Positions 10,602 to 19,516 of a DNA stretch of 39,682 bases are shown piece by piece. The notes below the pieces were generated by a model that was not told the DNA's origin, searched no databases, and saw only the letters and a list, made by a program, of their open reading frames with translations. Within the stretch, counting starts at the first letter, position 1, and every line of letters begins with the position of its first letter. Origin of the DNA: Candidatus Contendibacter sp. (GTDB taxonomy: Bacteria; Pseudomonadota; Gammaproteobacteria; Competibacterales; Competibacteraceae); the NCBI GenBank assembly GCA_008933795.1, contig WBUJ01000016.1:1-39682 (forward strand), in the 5' to 3' direction. Position numbers and translations under genes: made by a program.

Positions 10602-11003
10602 GTGATCTCAAACCAGGTCAGTCAGACTGACCAACGGCGTTCGGCTGGCCGTTATGACCTCGTGCTGGACGCCGTCGCCGCCACGGTGCTGCTGTTTACC
10701 CTGACCCGGTTCGCGCTGGCGCTGCGCGTGGGGAGCGAAGCCGACTGGACGGTTGGGACGCTCCTGCGCGCGGCGGCGCTGGGCCTGCTGTACGATCTGA
10801 CGGTCGCCCTGCTGCTCACCTTGCCGTTCGGCCTGCTGCTGACGGTGCGGCCAGTACGCTGGACCCGGTTCCGATCCACCCGGTTAATAGTAATAGCGCT
10901 GCTGGGGATAGCCCGCACCGCGCGCGGGCTGGAAGCCCTGGCGCTGTCGGTGCCGCCCACGCCGGGCAACGCCATCGTGCGGCGCCCGCATTGTGTCCCG
11001 TGA
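10602..11003 (+). pseudogene. Decayed LTA-synthase/sulfatase-family membrane protein
   Basis: The frame encodes 133 residues from a GTG four bases after leuA. Residues about 18-110 resemble the N-terminal multi-helix membrane part of LTA-synthase-like sulfatases (RYDLVLDAVAATVLLFTLTRFAL, then GLLYDLTVALLLTLPFGLLL). The sequence then jumps to TARGLEALALSVPPTPGNAI, which resembles the segment following the catalytic centre in those proteins (TxRGLEAL-x(4)-PPTPG). The periplasmic catalytic region with the Thr nucleophile is absent between them, and the frame stops soon after. The simplest reading is an internal deletion plus 3' truncation next to a small mobile element. Family assignment is from memory of the pattern. 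Confidence 0.5.
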
Positions 11004-11029
11004 CCACCCGAATAATTACATTGGGTAAA

Positions 11030-11294
11030 CCCCCGGCTCTGCCGGGGGACTCAACAAGGTTTGACCTTTACGGGAGTCGAGTTTGCCGCGCAGCGCAGCG
11101 GACGTTGATGTGAGTCGCGGACCATTATTCATGTCACTGAATCTTAGCGATTTCTCAGTGGAGTAGATTTGGAGTAGCTGAGGAATTGTTGCTGAACATG
11201 ATTTTATCCACGCAGCCCTGCCGCCTTGGGCGGCTCACGGTTTTAAGGCGCCTTTGAGGCGCTCCCCAATTAAAGCCCCCGGCTCTGCCGGGGG
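11030..11294. mobile_element. Possible non-autonomous IS200/IS605-like element (hairpin-bounded)
   Basis: Two identical 19-base hairpins (8-bp stem CCCCCGGC/GCCGGGGG, loop TCT) stand at 11030-11048 and 11276-11294. Between them are about 227 bp without a gene, containing further small inverted repeats (for example GCGCCTTTGAGGCGC near 11248). Imperfect hairpins at both ends without terminal inverted repeats are typical of IS200/IS605 elements and their transposase-less derivatives. Exact ends are not defined. Alternative: two copies of a dispersed palindromic repeat. Confidence 0.4.
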
Positions 11295-11594
11295 ATACTT
11301 ACTCAAACCGCCAGGATTCGCGGCAATCAACTGGGGGTCGAACGAAGCCTGGTGCTTCCATCCCAGAATCATGGCGATACTCGCTTCCATTCCACAACCG
11401 GATTCTGAATATTGTCCGGTCCATGGTGATCACTTGACCCCAACCTGAACCGGTCCGCCAGCCTGCAATGGACGAAACCCAAAGGGAACCGATAGGCCCG
11501 GCTTGGCCGGACTACCAATCGCCACGAGCGCCGTGCTGTTCTATGCTTAACAGGTAACGCGCCCGCGCGCCCCGAAAGTTGGGAGGAGTCTCCG
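11295..11594 (+). other. Intergenic region upstream of hypB
   Basis: About 300 bp without a supported gene. It must hold the promoter for the hyp genes, but I see no confident -35/-10 or -24/-12 pair. GGGAGGAG stands 8 bases before the hypB ATG. The left part may be debris from the neighbouring mobile element and truncated gene. Confidence 0.4.
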
Positions 11595-12494
11595 ATGTGC
11601 AACGTCTGTGGTTGTGGTCAGGGAGAAGTTCGTATCGAGGAACGCCAACTCCCCGAACATCGGCACGATCATGCCCACTCTCATGGAGACGGCCATTTCC
11701 ACGCCCGCCCGCGCGACCCTGCCGGGATTCACGCTTCTGTCCCTGCCTTTGCCCAGGCTCCGCCCGGCTCCGATTCGACCCGGTTACTGCGGCTCGAACA
11801 GGATCTGTTGGCCTACAATCAAAATTTCGCCGACGCCAACCGACGATTGTTCGAAACGCGGGGCCTGCTGGCGTTGAATCTGGTGTCCAGCCCCGGCTCC
11901 GGCAAGACCAGCCTGCTGGCGCGGACCCTGGAGGCGCTGCGGGAGGAAATACCGCTGGCGGTGATCGAGGGCGACCAGCAGACCAGCCGCGACGCCGACC
12001 GGCTCCGCGCGACGGGCGTACCGGCGATCCAGGTCAATACCGGCAAGGGTTGCCATCTCGATGCCCACATGATCGGCCATGCGCTCGAATCCCTGGCGTT
12101 GCCCGAGGGCGGAGTGCTGTTCATCGAGAATGTCGGCAATCTGGTTTGCCCGGCCGGTTTCGATCTGGGCGAGGCGCACAAGGTGGTCGTGCTGTCCGTG
12201 ACCGAGGGCGAGGACAAGCCGCTCAAGTATCCCAACATGTTCGCCGCCGCCGATCTGCTCCTGCTCAACAAGATCGACTTGCTGCCGCATCTGGATTTCG
12301 ATGTCGAACAGTGTCTGGAATACGCCCGGCGCATCAATCCCGGCCTCGGCGTCCTGCAGCTGTCGGCCCGCACCGGCGCAGGGGTGAACGCCTGGCTGGA
12401 CTGGCTGCGAGCCGAGCGGCGCGCGGCGCTGCGGCGGCAGGTCGAGCGCCTGGAGGCGCGGCTGACCGAGGCGCGGGCGCGGCTGGAAGCATGA
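11595..12494 (+). CDS. hypB: Hydrogenase nickel incorporation GTPase HypB
   Basis: The 299-residue protein delivers nickel to [NiFe]-hydrogenase precursors with GTP hydrolysis. It begins with [10 protein letters not shown], a high-affinity nickel motif of three Cys (C2, C5, C7), followed by a His-rich segment ([15 protein letters not shown], about 22-36) for nickel storage. The G domain has a P-loop SSPGSGKT (98-105), then [14 protein letters not shown], a metal-site region with [21 protein letters not shown] and LLNKIDLLP. The C terminus is an arginine/glutamate-rich helix. It is followed after 19 bp by hypF. The target hydrogenase and hypA are not in the window. Confidence 0.96.
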   Translation: MCNVCGCGQGEVRIEERQLPEHRHDHAHSHGDGHFHARPRDPAGIHASVPAFAQAPPGSDSTRLLRLEQDLLAYNQNFADANRRLFETRGLLALNLVSSPGSGKTSLLARTLEALREEIPLAVIEGDQQTSRDADRLRATGVPAIQVNTGKGCHLDAHMIGHALESLALPEGGVLFIENVGNLVCPAGFDLGEAHKVVVLSVTEGEDKPLKYPNMFAAADLLLLNKIDLLPHLDFDVEQCLEYARRINPGLGVLQLSARTGAGVNAWLDWLRAERRAALRRQVERLEARLTEARARLEA

Positions 12495-12513
12495 GCGGCT
12501 GACCGGAACGGCC

Positions 12514-14847
12514 ATGACGGCTCCCGTTGCAGGCAGCGCCGGCGAACCGGTTCGGCGGCTGGCGATCCGGATTCGCGGCCAGGTGCAGGGCGTCGGGTTT
12601 CGGCCCTTTGTCTATCGTCTGGCCGGCGAGTTCAAGCTGCGCGGCTGGGTGCGCAACGACGCCGCCGGGGTCGCCATCGAGGCGCAAGGTCCGGCGGCGG
12701 CGCTGGAGCGGTTTCTAGCCGCCCTACATCAGCCGCCGCCGCTGGCGCGGATCGACACGGTGCAGGCCACCGCTCTGCCGGCCCGCGCCGAAGCGGAGGG
12801 TTTTCATATCCATGCCAGCCGGGCCGGACCGGGCCTGACCGAAATCACCCCCGATAGCGCCGTCTGCCCCGCGTGCCTGACCGAACTGTTCGATCCCGCC
12901 GACCGCCGCTATCGCTACCCCTTCATCAATTGCACCCACTGCGGCCCGCGCTACACCATCACCCGCGCCATTCCCTACGACCGGCCTAACACCAGCATGG
13001 CCGGCTTTCCGCTCTGTCCGGCCTGCTCGCGTGAATACCACGATCCCGCCGACCGTCGCTTTCACGCCCAGCCGGTGGCCTGTCCGACGTGCGGGCCGCG
13101 CCTGAGCCTGCGCGATGCCGCCGGCCATCCCATCGCCGTCGCCGATGCGATCGCCGCCACGCTGGCGCAATTGCGGAACGGGGCCATGGTGGCGCTCAAG
13201 GGCCTGGGTGGGTTCCATCTGGCCTGCGACGCCCGCAATGCCGCCGCGGTCGCCCGCTTGCGTCAGCGCAAACAGCGCGAGGCCAAGCCGTTCGCGGTCA
13301 TGGCCGCCAGTCTGGCCTCGCTGGCGCCGTGGGTCGAGGGTGACGAGCACGAACGGCGGCTGCTGGAAGCGCAGGAACGCCCCATCGTGCTGCTGCGCCA
13401 GCAGCCGGGCATAGAGGCCGAACTGCCCGGCGTCGCCCCCGGTATGGACCGGCTCGGCGTACTGCTGCCTTACACGCCGCTCCACTACCTGCTATTTCAC
13501 GAGGCCGCCGGCCGGCCGGCCGGTGACGACTGGCTGGCGCAACCCTGGCCGCTGTTGCTGGTGATGACCAGCGCCAACCCCGGCGGCGAACCGCTGGTCG
13601 TCGCGGACGAGGAAGCCTTCGCCCGGCTGGCCGGCATCGCCGACGGCTTTCTCACCCACGACCGGGCTATCGTCGCCCGCTGCGACGATAGCGTGCTGCT
13701 GGTCCGCCCCACCGGCGCGACGTTCGTGCGCCGCGCCCGTGGGTACGTGCCGCGCTGCATCCATTTACCTGCCGCCGGCCCCTCGGTGCTGGCCTGCGGT
13801 GGCTGGCTGAAAAACACGCTCTGTTTGACCCGCGACGCCCAAGCGTATCTGTCGCCGCACATCGGCGATCTCGACAACCCTGCCGCCTGCCGCGCCCTGG
13901 GAGAGATGGCCGAGCGCTTGCTGGATGCCCTGCGCATCGTCCCGGCGCGGGTCGCCTGCGACCGCCACCCGGATTTTTACAGCAGCCGCTTCGCCGCCGC
14001 CTTCGCCGCCGAACGGGGCCTGCCCTGCGTGACCGTGCAACACCATCACGCCCACATCGCCGCCATCGTCGCCGAGCATGGCCTTGACCGTCCGGTGCTG
14101 GGATTGGCGCTGGACGGGGTCGGTCTGGGCGACGACGGCGGTCATTGGGGCGGGGAATTGCTGTGGGTGGACGGCGCGCATTACCGCCGCCTGGGTTCCC
14201 TGCGGCCGCTGCCCCTGCCCGGCGGCGACCGCGCCGCCCGCGAGCCGTGGCGCATGGCCGCCGCCGTGCTGCACGCGCTGGGTCGGAGCGAGGAAATCCC
14301 GCGTCGCTTTCCCGGACCGCTGGCGGAGCCGGTTCGCCGCCTGCTGGAGCGAGGGGAGGGGGGCCACTGTCCGCTGACCAGCAGCGCCGGGCGACTGTTC
14401 GACGCCGCCGCCGCGCTGCTCGGCGTGCGTCGGGCCAGCGCCTATGAAGGACAGGCGGCCATGGAACTGGAAGCGCTCGCCGCGATCTACGGTCCGGCCG
14501 AGCCACTCACCGACGGCTATTATTTGACGGCGAACGGTCAACTCGATCTGTTGCCCCTGTTGGCTTGGCTGGTTGATCATGCCGCCGAACCGGCTCTTGG
14601 CGCGGCCCGGTTTCACGCCACACTGGCGCTGGCGCTGGCGGACTGGATCACCCCAGTGGCGTGGCGGGAAGCCGTGACCGACATTGCCCTGGGCGGCGGC
14701 TGTTTTCTCAATCGCCTGCTGAGCGTTCGGATGCGAAGTCTATTGGAGCGGAACGGCTTGCGCGTTTACGAGGCTGGCCAAGCGCCACCGAACGATGGCG
14801 GTCTCAGCCTGGGGCAGGCGTGGATCGCGATGCAGGTTTCCGTTTGA
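12514..14847 (+). CDS. hypF: Carbamoyltransferase HypF
   Basis: This 777-residue protein makes the thiocyanate on HypE that becomes the cyanide ligand of the [NiFe] centre, using carbamoyl phosphate and ATP. Domains in order: acylphosphatase (RGQVQGVGFRPFVYRLA, about 15-100); two zinc-finger repeats with paired CPAC/CTHCGPR and CPAC/CPTCGPR motifs (about 115-200); a YrdC-like domain (GALKGLGGFHLACDA-type segment, about 210-400); and a Kae1-like carbamoyltransferase domain with the metal motif QHHHAHIAAIVAEHGL (about 510-525) and GLGDDGGHWGGELL. Length is normal for the family. It lies between hypB and hypC on the same strand. Confidence 0.96.
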   Translation: MTAPVAGSAGEPVRRLAIRIRGQVQGVGFRPFVYRLAGEFKLRGWVRNDAAGVAIEAQGPAAALERFLAALHQPPPLARIDTVQATALPARAEAEGFHIHASRAGPGLTEITPDSAVCPACLTELFDPADRRYRYPFINCTHCGPRYTITRAIPYDRPNTSMAGFPLCPACSREYHDPADRRFHAQPVACPTCGPRLSLRDAAGHPIAVADAIAATLAQLRNGAMVALKGLGGFHLACDARNAAAVARLRQRKQREAKPFAVMAASLASLAPWVEGDEHERRLLEAQERPIVLLRQQPGIEAELPGVAPGMDRLGVLLPYTPLHYLLFHEAAGRPAGDDWLAQPWPLLLVMTSANPGGEPLVVADEEAFARLAGIADGFLTHDRAIVARCDDSVLLVRPTGATFVRRARGYVPRCIHLPAAGPSVLACGGWLKNTLCLTRDAQAYLSPHIGDLDNPAACRALGEMAERLLDALRIVPARVACDRHPDFYSSRFAAAFAAERGLPCVTVQHHHAHIAAIVAEHGLDRPVLGLALDGVGLGDDGGHWGGELLWVDGAHYRRLGSLRPLPLPGGDRAAREPWRMAAAVLHALGRSEEIPRRFPGPLAEPVRRLLERGEGGHCPLTSSAGRLFDAAAALLGVRRASAYEGQAAMELEALAAIYGPAEPLTDGYYLTANGQLDLLPLLAWLVDHAAEPALGAARFHATLALALADWITPVAWREAVTDIALGGGCFLNRLLSVRMRSLLERNGLRVYEAGQAPPNDGGLSLGQAWIAMQVSV

Positions 14848-14876
14848 AGCGACCTCCCTGACCCTAAGGTTCCCCT

Positions 14877-15122
14877 ATGTGTCTCGCCATCCCCGCGCAA
14901 GTTATCGCAATATCGGACGCCGAAACCGCCGTGGTGGAATTGGGCGGTATCCGCAAGTCCATTTCCACCGCTCTGCTGGACCAGGTGGCGGTGGGCGATT
15001 ACGTTATCGTCCACGTCGGCTACGCTCTCGAACGCTTGAATGTGGCCGAAGCCGAAGCCACCTTGCGCCTGTTCGCCGAACTGGCGGCCAGCGTGGCCGA
15101 GACGCCCGTCCCACTGGCCTGA
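14877..15122 (+). CDS. hypC: Hydrogenase assembly chaperone HypC
   Basis: The 81-residue protein begins with MCLAIPAQVI; Cys2 binds the Fe(CN)2CO fragment together with HypD and passes it to the large subunit. The GDYVIVHVGYALERL segment is characteristic of the HypC/HybG beta barrel. It starts 29 bp after hypF. HypD, the usual next gene and direct partner, is absent; an oxidoreductase gene follows instead. Confidence 0.95.
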   Translation: MCLAIPAQVIAISDAETAVVELGGIRKSISTALLDQVAVGDYVIVHVGYALERLNVAEAEATLRLFAELAASVAETPVPLA

Positions 15123-15149
15123 ACCACGCAAAACCAAGGATTTGTCTTC

Positions 15150-16211
15150 ATGAAAGCCGTTATCCTCGACCAACTCGGCGGCCCCGAGCAATTGCGCATT
15201 GATGATGTCGCCATCCCGGAACCAGAGCCGGGCCAGGTCCGGGTGCGCCTGCACGCCTCGGCGCTCAACCGCCGCGATGTCTGGATCACCCTCGGCCAGT
15301 ATCCGAAGATCCGCCTACCATGCATCCTGGGTTCGGACGGCGCCGGGGTGGTGGACAAGCTCGGTCCCGAAGCCCCGGCGGACTGTCTGGGTCAAGAGGT
15401 CGTGGTTTATCCCGCCTACGACTGGGGCGAAGACTCCCGCTTTCCCGGTCCCACCTTTCGCGTGTTGGGCATGCCAGACCCCGGCGCCTTTGCCGAATAC
15501 CTCTGCGTGCCGGCCAGCCACGTCTTTGCCAAGCCGGCGCATCTGAGCTGGGAACAGGCCGCGGCGATCCCCTTGGCCGGCCTGACCGCCTGGCGGGCGC
15601 TGATGACGCAAGGGGCGGCGCAGGCCGGGGAAACGGTGCTGGTGACCGGCATCGGCGGCGGCGTGGCGACGTTTGCCCTGAAGTGGGCTGTGGCGCTGGG
15701 CGCGCGGGTGTTCGTCACCAGCGGCAGCGACGCTAAATTGGGTCAGGCCGAGCGCATGGGAGCGGCGGGAGGGGTGAACTACCGCGACAGCGCCTGGATC
15801 GGCCGGTTGGCCGAATTAACTGGCGGCGTTGACGTGATCGTGGATGGCGCGGGCGGACCCGCTTTCCCCGGTTATTTCTCGGTCCTGCGTCCGGGCGGGC
15901 GGTTGGTGGTCTACGGCGCGACGGCGGGCAATCCGCCGCGCGGACTGGAAATGGCCCGCCTGTTCTTCCGGCAGGCGCGCATTATCGGCTCCACCATGGG
16001 TTCACCCGTCGAATTTGCCGCCATGTTGCGCTTTGTCGAAACTCACCAGATCGAACCCGTGCTGGATCGGGTGTTCGCGCTCGATGAAGCGGTCGTCGCC
16101 CACCAGCGATTGCTGGCGACCGAACAACTGGGCAAGATCGTGCTGCGACATGGGGGCGAAACGACCCAAAGCCAGCGCCGAGTTCTTCGACCTGGATTTT
16201 TATGGCCGTGA
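15150..16211 (+). CDS. Zinc-containing alcohol dehydrogenase family / NADPH:quinone reductase-like protein
   Basis: The 353-residue medium-chain dehydrogenase/reductase has an N-terminal GroES-like catalytic domain (SALNRRDVWITLGQYP; PCILGSDGAGVV) and a Rossmann nucleotide domain with the segment VLVTGIGGGVATFALKWA. It lacks the cysteine array of a structural zinc site, suggesting a quinone-reductase-like enzyme using NAD(P)H. The substrate is unknown. It starts 27 bp after hypC and is probably on the same transcript, which might link it to redox metabolism, but this is only context. The C-terminal 10-15 residues after VLRHGG are not typical and may be extra. Confidence 0.85.
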   Translation: MKAVILDQLGGPEQLRIDDVAIPEPEPGQVRVRLHASALNRRDVWITLGQYPKIRLPCILGSDGAGVVDKLGPEAPADCLGQEVVVYPAYDWGEDSRFPGPTFRVLGMPDPGAFAEYLCVPASHVFAKPAHLSWEQAAAIPLAGLTAWRALMTQGAAQAGETVLVTGIGGGVATFALKWAVALGARVFVTSGSDAKLGQAERMGAAGGVNYRDSAWIGRLAELTGGVDVIVDGAGGPAFPGYFSVLRPGGRLVVYGATAGNPPRGLEMARLFFRQARIIGSTMGSPVEFAAMLRFVETHQIEPVLDRVFALDEAVVAHQRLLATEQLGKIVLRHGGETTQSQRRVLRPGFLWP

Positions 16212-16276
16212 GCGTGGTTTAAAAACCGGTTTGCATAACCCGTCAACTGCTTTATACGAAAAATTTCCAAAATGGC

Positions 16277-16305
16277 TTGACGCAGTGCAATATATGCTTT
16301 ATATT
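16277..16305 (+). promoter_or_regulatory. Sigma-70 promoter of small RNA unit 1
   Basis: TTGACG (16277-16282) and TATATT (16300-16305) are spaced 17 bp, close to consensus. Predicted transcription start is about 16311-16313, just before the hairpins of unit 1. Confidence 0.75.
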
Positions 16306-16312
16306 GCACTGC
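16282..16312. promoter_or_regulatory. 13-bp palindrome overlapping the promoter (candidate operator)
   Basis: A perfect inverted repeat with 13-bp arms (16282-16294 and 16300-16312, 5-base centre) covers the spacer and -10 box. Its right arm continues into TTGCACTGCAA, itself an 11-bp palindrome. GCACTGCAAC recurs at the second promoter. This fits a dimeric repressor site; TGC/GCA palindromes of this type are reminiscent of PhaR sites, which is a guess. Confidence 0.55.
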
Positions 16313-16425
16313 AACACTCATCGTGAGTGTCGTTCGATTCACCCGCTATCATGGGCGGGCGCGGATTGAAATTATCCTCCTTTGGTGGTTCCTTGCCGAG
16401 GCGTCCAATCTGCCTCGGCTTTTTT
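16312..16425 (+). ncRNA. Putative small RNA 1 (tandem pair)
   Basis: The predicted transcript is about 114 nt and has no plausible gene. It starts with a hairpin (ACACTCA/TGAGTGT), then a CCCGC/GCGGG hairpin around 16342-16359, an unpaired segment with CCTCCTTT (16376-16383) that is fully complementary to AAAGGAGG, the conserved TCCTTTGGTGGTT (16378-16390), and a strong terminator. The arrangement fits a trans-acting regulatory RNA that pairs with ribosome sites. A second unit follows directly. Confidence 0.65.
16395..16425 (+). terminator. Rho-independent terminator of small RNA 1
   Basis: Stem GCCGAGGC/GCCTCGGC (16395-16402 and 16412-16419) with a 9-base loop, followed by six T residues. 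Confidence 0.9.
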
Positions 16426-16443
16426 GTTGCGTTGCGAAAAAAC

Positions 16444-16473
16444 TTGACGCACTGCAACAAAACCGCTTACCTT
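16444..16473 (+). promoter_or_regulatory. Promoter of small RNA unit 2
   Basis: TTGACG (16444-16449) is the same -35 box as in unit 1. The -10 is weaker: TACCTT (16468-16473) at 18 bp. The -35 is followed by GCACTGCAAC as in the palindrome region of unit 1, suggesting shared control. Confidence 0.55.
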
Positions 16474-16479
16474 ATGCTT

Positions 16480-16558
16480 CAGACATCGTTCGGATGTTGT
16501 TCTTCTCCAACCTTCCTTTGGTGGTTATTGGCCGGGGCTTCGAACCCCGGCTTTTTTT
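16480..16558 (+). ncRNA. Putative small RNA 2 (tandem pair)
   Basis: A predicted transcript of about 79 nt has a short hairpin (ACATC/GATGT near 16483-16497), a pyrimidine-rich segment (CTTCTCCAACCTTCCTTT), the same TCCTTTGGTGGTT 13-mer (16514-16526) as unit 1, and a terminator. The shared core with otherwise different flanks indicates a duplicated, diverged RNA. The CCTTCCTTT stretch could pair with AAAGGAAGG-type ribosome sites. Confidence 0.62.
16531..16558 (+). terminator. Rho-independent terminator of small RNA 2
   Basis: Stem GCCGGGG/CCCCGGC (16531-16537 and 16545-16551), 7-base loop, followed by seven T residues. Confidence 0.92.
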
Positions 16559-16656
16559 GTCCGCGCAGGCGGGATCGGCGCCGGGAACTTTTCAGACGCG
16601 AAGGTTCCGATCACCAGACGAACTGATCTTTCCTTTCAAACCCTTGCGCCACACCG

Positions 16657-17280
16657 ATGACACCGCGACCGCATCGTCCGATCCCGTTACTGGGCAAACC
16701 GCTGGTGTTTGCCGCCAGCCTGCTGCCGCTGGCCTGGGTGGTCTGGCTGGGCTGGCAAGACCAGTTGGGCGCCAATCCGGTCGAGACCCTCAGCCACCAC
16801 ACCGGCGACTGGAGCCTGCGGTTCCTGCTATTGACCCTGGCGGTGACGCCACTGCGGCGGCTGACCGGCTGGAATCGACTGCAACAATTCCGGCGAATGC
16901 TGGGACTGTTCGCGTTTTTTTACGTCTGCCTGCACTTTGGCGTGTATTTGATCTTCGACCAATTTTTCGATTTGGCGTCGATCGTCGAAGACGTGGCCAA
17001 GCGACCGTACATCACGGTCGGTTTCACCGCCTGGCTTTTGCTGATCCCGCTGGCGGTCACCTCCACCAATGGGATGATCAAGCGGCTGGGACGAAACTGG
17101 CGGCGGCTGCACCAACTGGTTTATCCGATCGGCGCGCTCGGCGTGCTGCACTATCTGTGGCTGGTCAAGGCCGATCTCGCCGAGCCACTGCTGTATGGCG
17201 GGGTTCTGGTTGTTTTGCTGGGCTATCGGCTGTGGTGGCGGCGGACTCACTCCGCCACAGTGACCCGTTCCACCCGCTGA
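16657..17280 (+). CDS. msrQ: Haem-binding membrane subunit MsrQ (YedZ)
   Basis: The 207-residue protein has about six hydrophobic helices and the ferric-reductase-like arrangement of haem ligands, with His in [12 protein letters not shown] and His pairs in [19 protein letters not shown]. MsrQ passes quinone-derived electrons to the periplasmic molybdopterin enzyme MsrP, which repairs oxidised methionines. The usual upstream msrP is missing here; the region before is the small RNA pair. The last 34 bp overlap the convergent parC end. Confidence 0.92.
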   Translation: MTPRPHRPIPLLGKPLVFAASLLPLAWVVWLGWQDQLGANPVETLSHHTGDWSLRFLLLTLAVTPLRRLTGWNRLQQFRRMLGLFAFFYVCLHFGVYLIFDQFFDLASIVEDVAKRPYITVGFTAWLLLIPLAVTSTNGMIKRLGRNWRRLHQLVYPIGALGVLHYLWLVKADLAEPLLYGGVLVVLLGYRLWWRRTHSATVTRSTR

Positions 17281-19484
17281 AAGCCACGCGGCAACGGCTT
17301 GCCCCGGCGCCCCCGCTCCCCGGCGTAATTTTCCAGATCGGCAGGCTTGAGTTTCAAATCCCGTTTGCCGGCGGCGAGCACGACGCCTCGTCCCGGCGGC
17401 ACCAGGGTCAGGGCCGCCAGCCGCTCCTCGCCCGGCAGGTCGAGAATCTTGTTGCCCTTGCCCTTGGACAGGCGCGGCAAATCCTTGGCGGCGAACAGCA
17501 ACAACCGACCACCGCTGCCCACCGCCGCCAGCCGGTCGGTTTCCAGCCCCGTGACCGGCAAGGGCGGCAGGATGCGCGCCCTGTCTGGCACGGCCAGCAC
17601 CAGTTTGCCAGCCTTGTTGCGGCTCACCAGGTCGTCGAAGGCGCAGATGAAACCGTAGCCGGCGTCGGTCGCCAACAGGTAGAGGTCCTCGGGATTGCCC
17701 AGCAGGACACTGACGAAATTGGCCCCGTCCGGCGGACCGAGCTTGCCGGTCAGCGGCTCGCCGTAGCCGCGCGCCGAGGCCAGTCCCGCCACCGGCAAGG
17801 TATAAGTCCGTCCGGTGCTGTCCAGAAACACCGCCGCCTGATTGCTGCGGCCCTGCGCCTGGGCCAGGAAACCGTCGCCGGCCTTGTAGCTCAAGGCCGC
17901 CGCGTCGATCTCACGTCCCTTGGCCGCTCGCACCCAACCCTTTTGCGACAGCACCACCACCGTCGGCTCGCTCGGGGTCAGGCTGGTTTCATCCAGCGCC
18001 TGGGCCGGACGCCGTTCCACCAGCGAACAGCGGCGCGGATCGGCACAGCGTTTGGCATCGTCCTGAATCTCCTTGCGGATCAGCGTCTTCAGCCGCTTTT
18101 CGGAACCGAGCAACTGTTGTAACTGCTCCTGTTCCTTGCTCAACTCATCCTGCTCGCCGCGCAGTTTCATTTCCTCCAGCCGAGCCAGATGGCGCAGCTT
18201 GGTTTCCAGAATCGCCTCGGCCTGAGCGTCGGACAGTTGGAAGCGGGCCATCAGCACCGGCTTGGGTTTGTCCTCGATGCGCAGGATGCGGATCACCTCG
18301 TCCAGATTGAGATAGGCGATCAGCAAGCCGTCGAGAATGTGCAGGCGCTGTTCGACTTGATGGAGCCGGTGTTCCAGCCGCCGGCGCACCGTAGCGATGC
18401 GGTAGCGCAGCCATTCCTCCAGAATCTGCTTGAGGTTCTTGACCTGTGGCCGACCGTCGAGGCCAATCATGTTCAGGTTGACCCGGTAGCTCTTTTCCAG
18501 GTCGGTGGTGGCGAACAGATGATCCATCAACAAATCCACGTCCACCCGGTTCGAGCGCAGCGCCAGCACCAGGCGGGTTGGATTCTCGTGGTCGGATTCG
18601 TCGCGCAGGTCCTCAACCATCGGCAATTTTTTGTCCCGCATCTGGGCGGCGATCTGTTCCATAAGCCGCGCCCCGGATACCTGATGGGGTAGGGCGGTGA
18701 CGATCACGTCGCCGTTTTCCCGCTCGAAGCGGGCGCGCAACCGCACCGCGCCATTGCCGGTCTGGTACAGCTTCCGCAGTTCCTCACGCGGGGTGATGAT
18801 TTCCGCGCCGCCGGGAAAATCCGGCGCGGGTACGAATTCGCACAGCGCGTCCACGTCGCACTCGGGATGATCCAGCAGGTGGAAGCAGGCGGCGGCGACT
18901 TCGCCGAGATTGTGCGGTGGAATATCGGTGGCCATGCCGACGGCGATGCCGGTCGCGCCGTTCAGCAACACGTTCGGCAAGCGGGCCGGCAGCAAGACCG
19001 GCTCGTCCAGCGTGCCGTCGAAGTTGGGCGTCCAGTCCACCGTGCCCTGGCCGAGTTCGGCCAGCAACACTTGGGCGAAGGGCGACAGCCGCGCCTCGGT
19101 GTAGCGCATGGCGGCGAAGGATTTGGGATCGTCCGGCGAACCCCAGTTGCCCTGTCCGTCCACCAGCGGATAGCGGTAGGAAAATGGCTGGGCCATCAAC
19201 ACCATGGCTTCGTAGCAGGCCAGATCGCCGTGCGGGTGGTATTTTCCGAGCACGTCGCCCACGGTGCGGGCGGATTTCTTGTGCTTGGCGCCGGCGTTCA
19301 AACCCAGTTCGGACATCGCGTAGACGATGCGCCGTTGCACCGGTTTTAGCCCATCGCCGATATGCGGCAGCGCCCGGTCGAGAATGACGTACATGGAATA
19401 GTCCAGGTACGCTTTTTCGGTGAAGACTTTCAGCGGTACGCGCTCGGCGCCGTCGGCGGTGAACGAATCAGCAGCTTTAACCAT
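17247..19484 (-). CDS. parC: DNA topoisomerase IV subunit A
   Basis: The 745-residue protein is the DNA-cleaving subunit of topoisomerase IV, which decatenates daughter chromosomes. It has the winged-helix region [20 protein letters not shown], the catalytic [12 protein letters not shown] (Tyr at about 128), the long coiled-coil arm, and a C-terminal beta-propeller starting around residue 500. At the position of E. coli Ser80 it has Leu ([13 protein letters not shown], residue 88); Glu84 is kept. ATG at 19484 matches the family's N terminus, but no clear ribosome site precedes it. parE is not adjacent. Confidence 0.96.
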   Translation of the reverse strand: MVKAADSFTADGAERVPLKVFTEKAYLDYSMYVILDRALPHIGDGLKPVQRRIVYAMSELGLNAGAKHKKSARTVGDVLGKYHPHGDLACYEAMVLMAQPFSYRYPLVDGQGNWGSPDDPKSFAAMRYTEARLSPFAQVLLAELGQGTVDWTPNFDGTLDEPVLLPARLPNVLLNGATGIAVGMATDIPPHNLGEVAAACFHLLDHPECDVDALCEFVPAPDFPGGAEIITPREELRKLYQTGNGAVRLRARFERENGDVIVTALPHQVSGARLMEQIAAQMRDKKLPMVEDLRDESDHENPTRLVLALRSNRVDVDLLMDHLFATTDLEKSYRVNLNMIGLDGRPQVKNLKQILEEWLRYRIATVRRRLEHRLHQVEQRLHILDGLLIAYLNLDEVIRILRIEDKPKPVLMARFQLSDAQAEAILETKLRHLARLEEMKLRGEQDELSKEQEQLQQLLGSEKRLKTLIRKEIQDDAKRCADPRRCSLVERRPAQALDETSLTPSEPTVVVLSQKGWVRAAKGREIDAAALSYKAGDGFLAQAQGRSNQAAVFLDSTGRTYTLPVAGLASARGYGEPLTGKLGPPDGANFVSVLLGNPEDLYLLATDAGYGFICAFDDLVSRNKAGKLVLAVPDRARILPPLPVTGLETDRLAAVGSGGRLLLFAAKDLPRLSKGKGNKILDLPGEERLAALTLVPPGRGVVLAAGKRDLKLKPADLENYAGERGRRGKPLPRGFQRVERVTVAE

Positions 19485-19516
19485 GATAAAAAAAGAAAAC
19501 TGTTCGGTGGAGGGCC

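Noticed and set aside
16323..18122. 599-codon plus-strand frame
   Set aside because: It begins in the small RNA unit and runs antisense to parC and out of frame with msrQ; no protein features.
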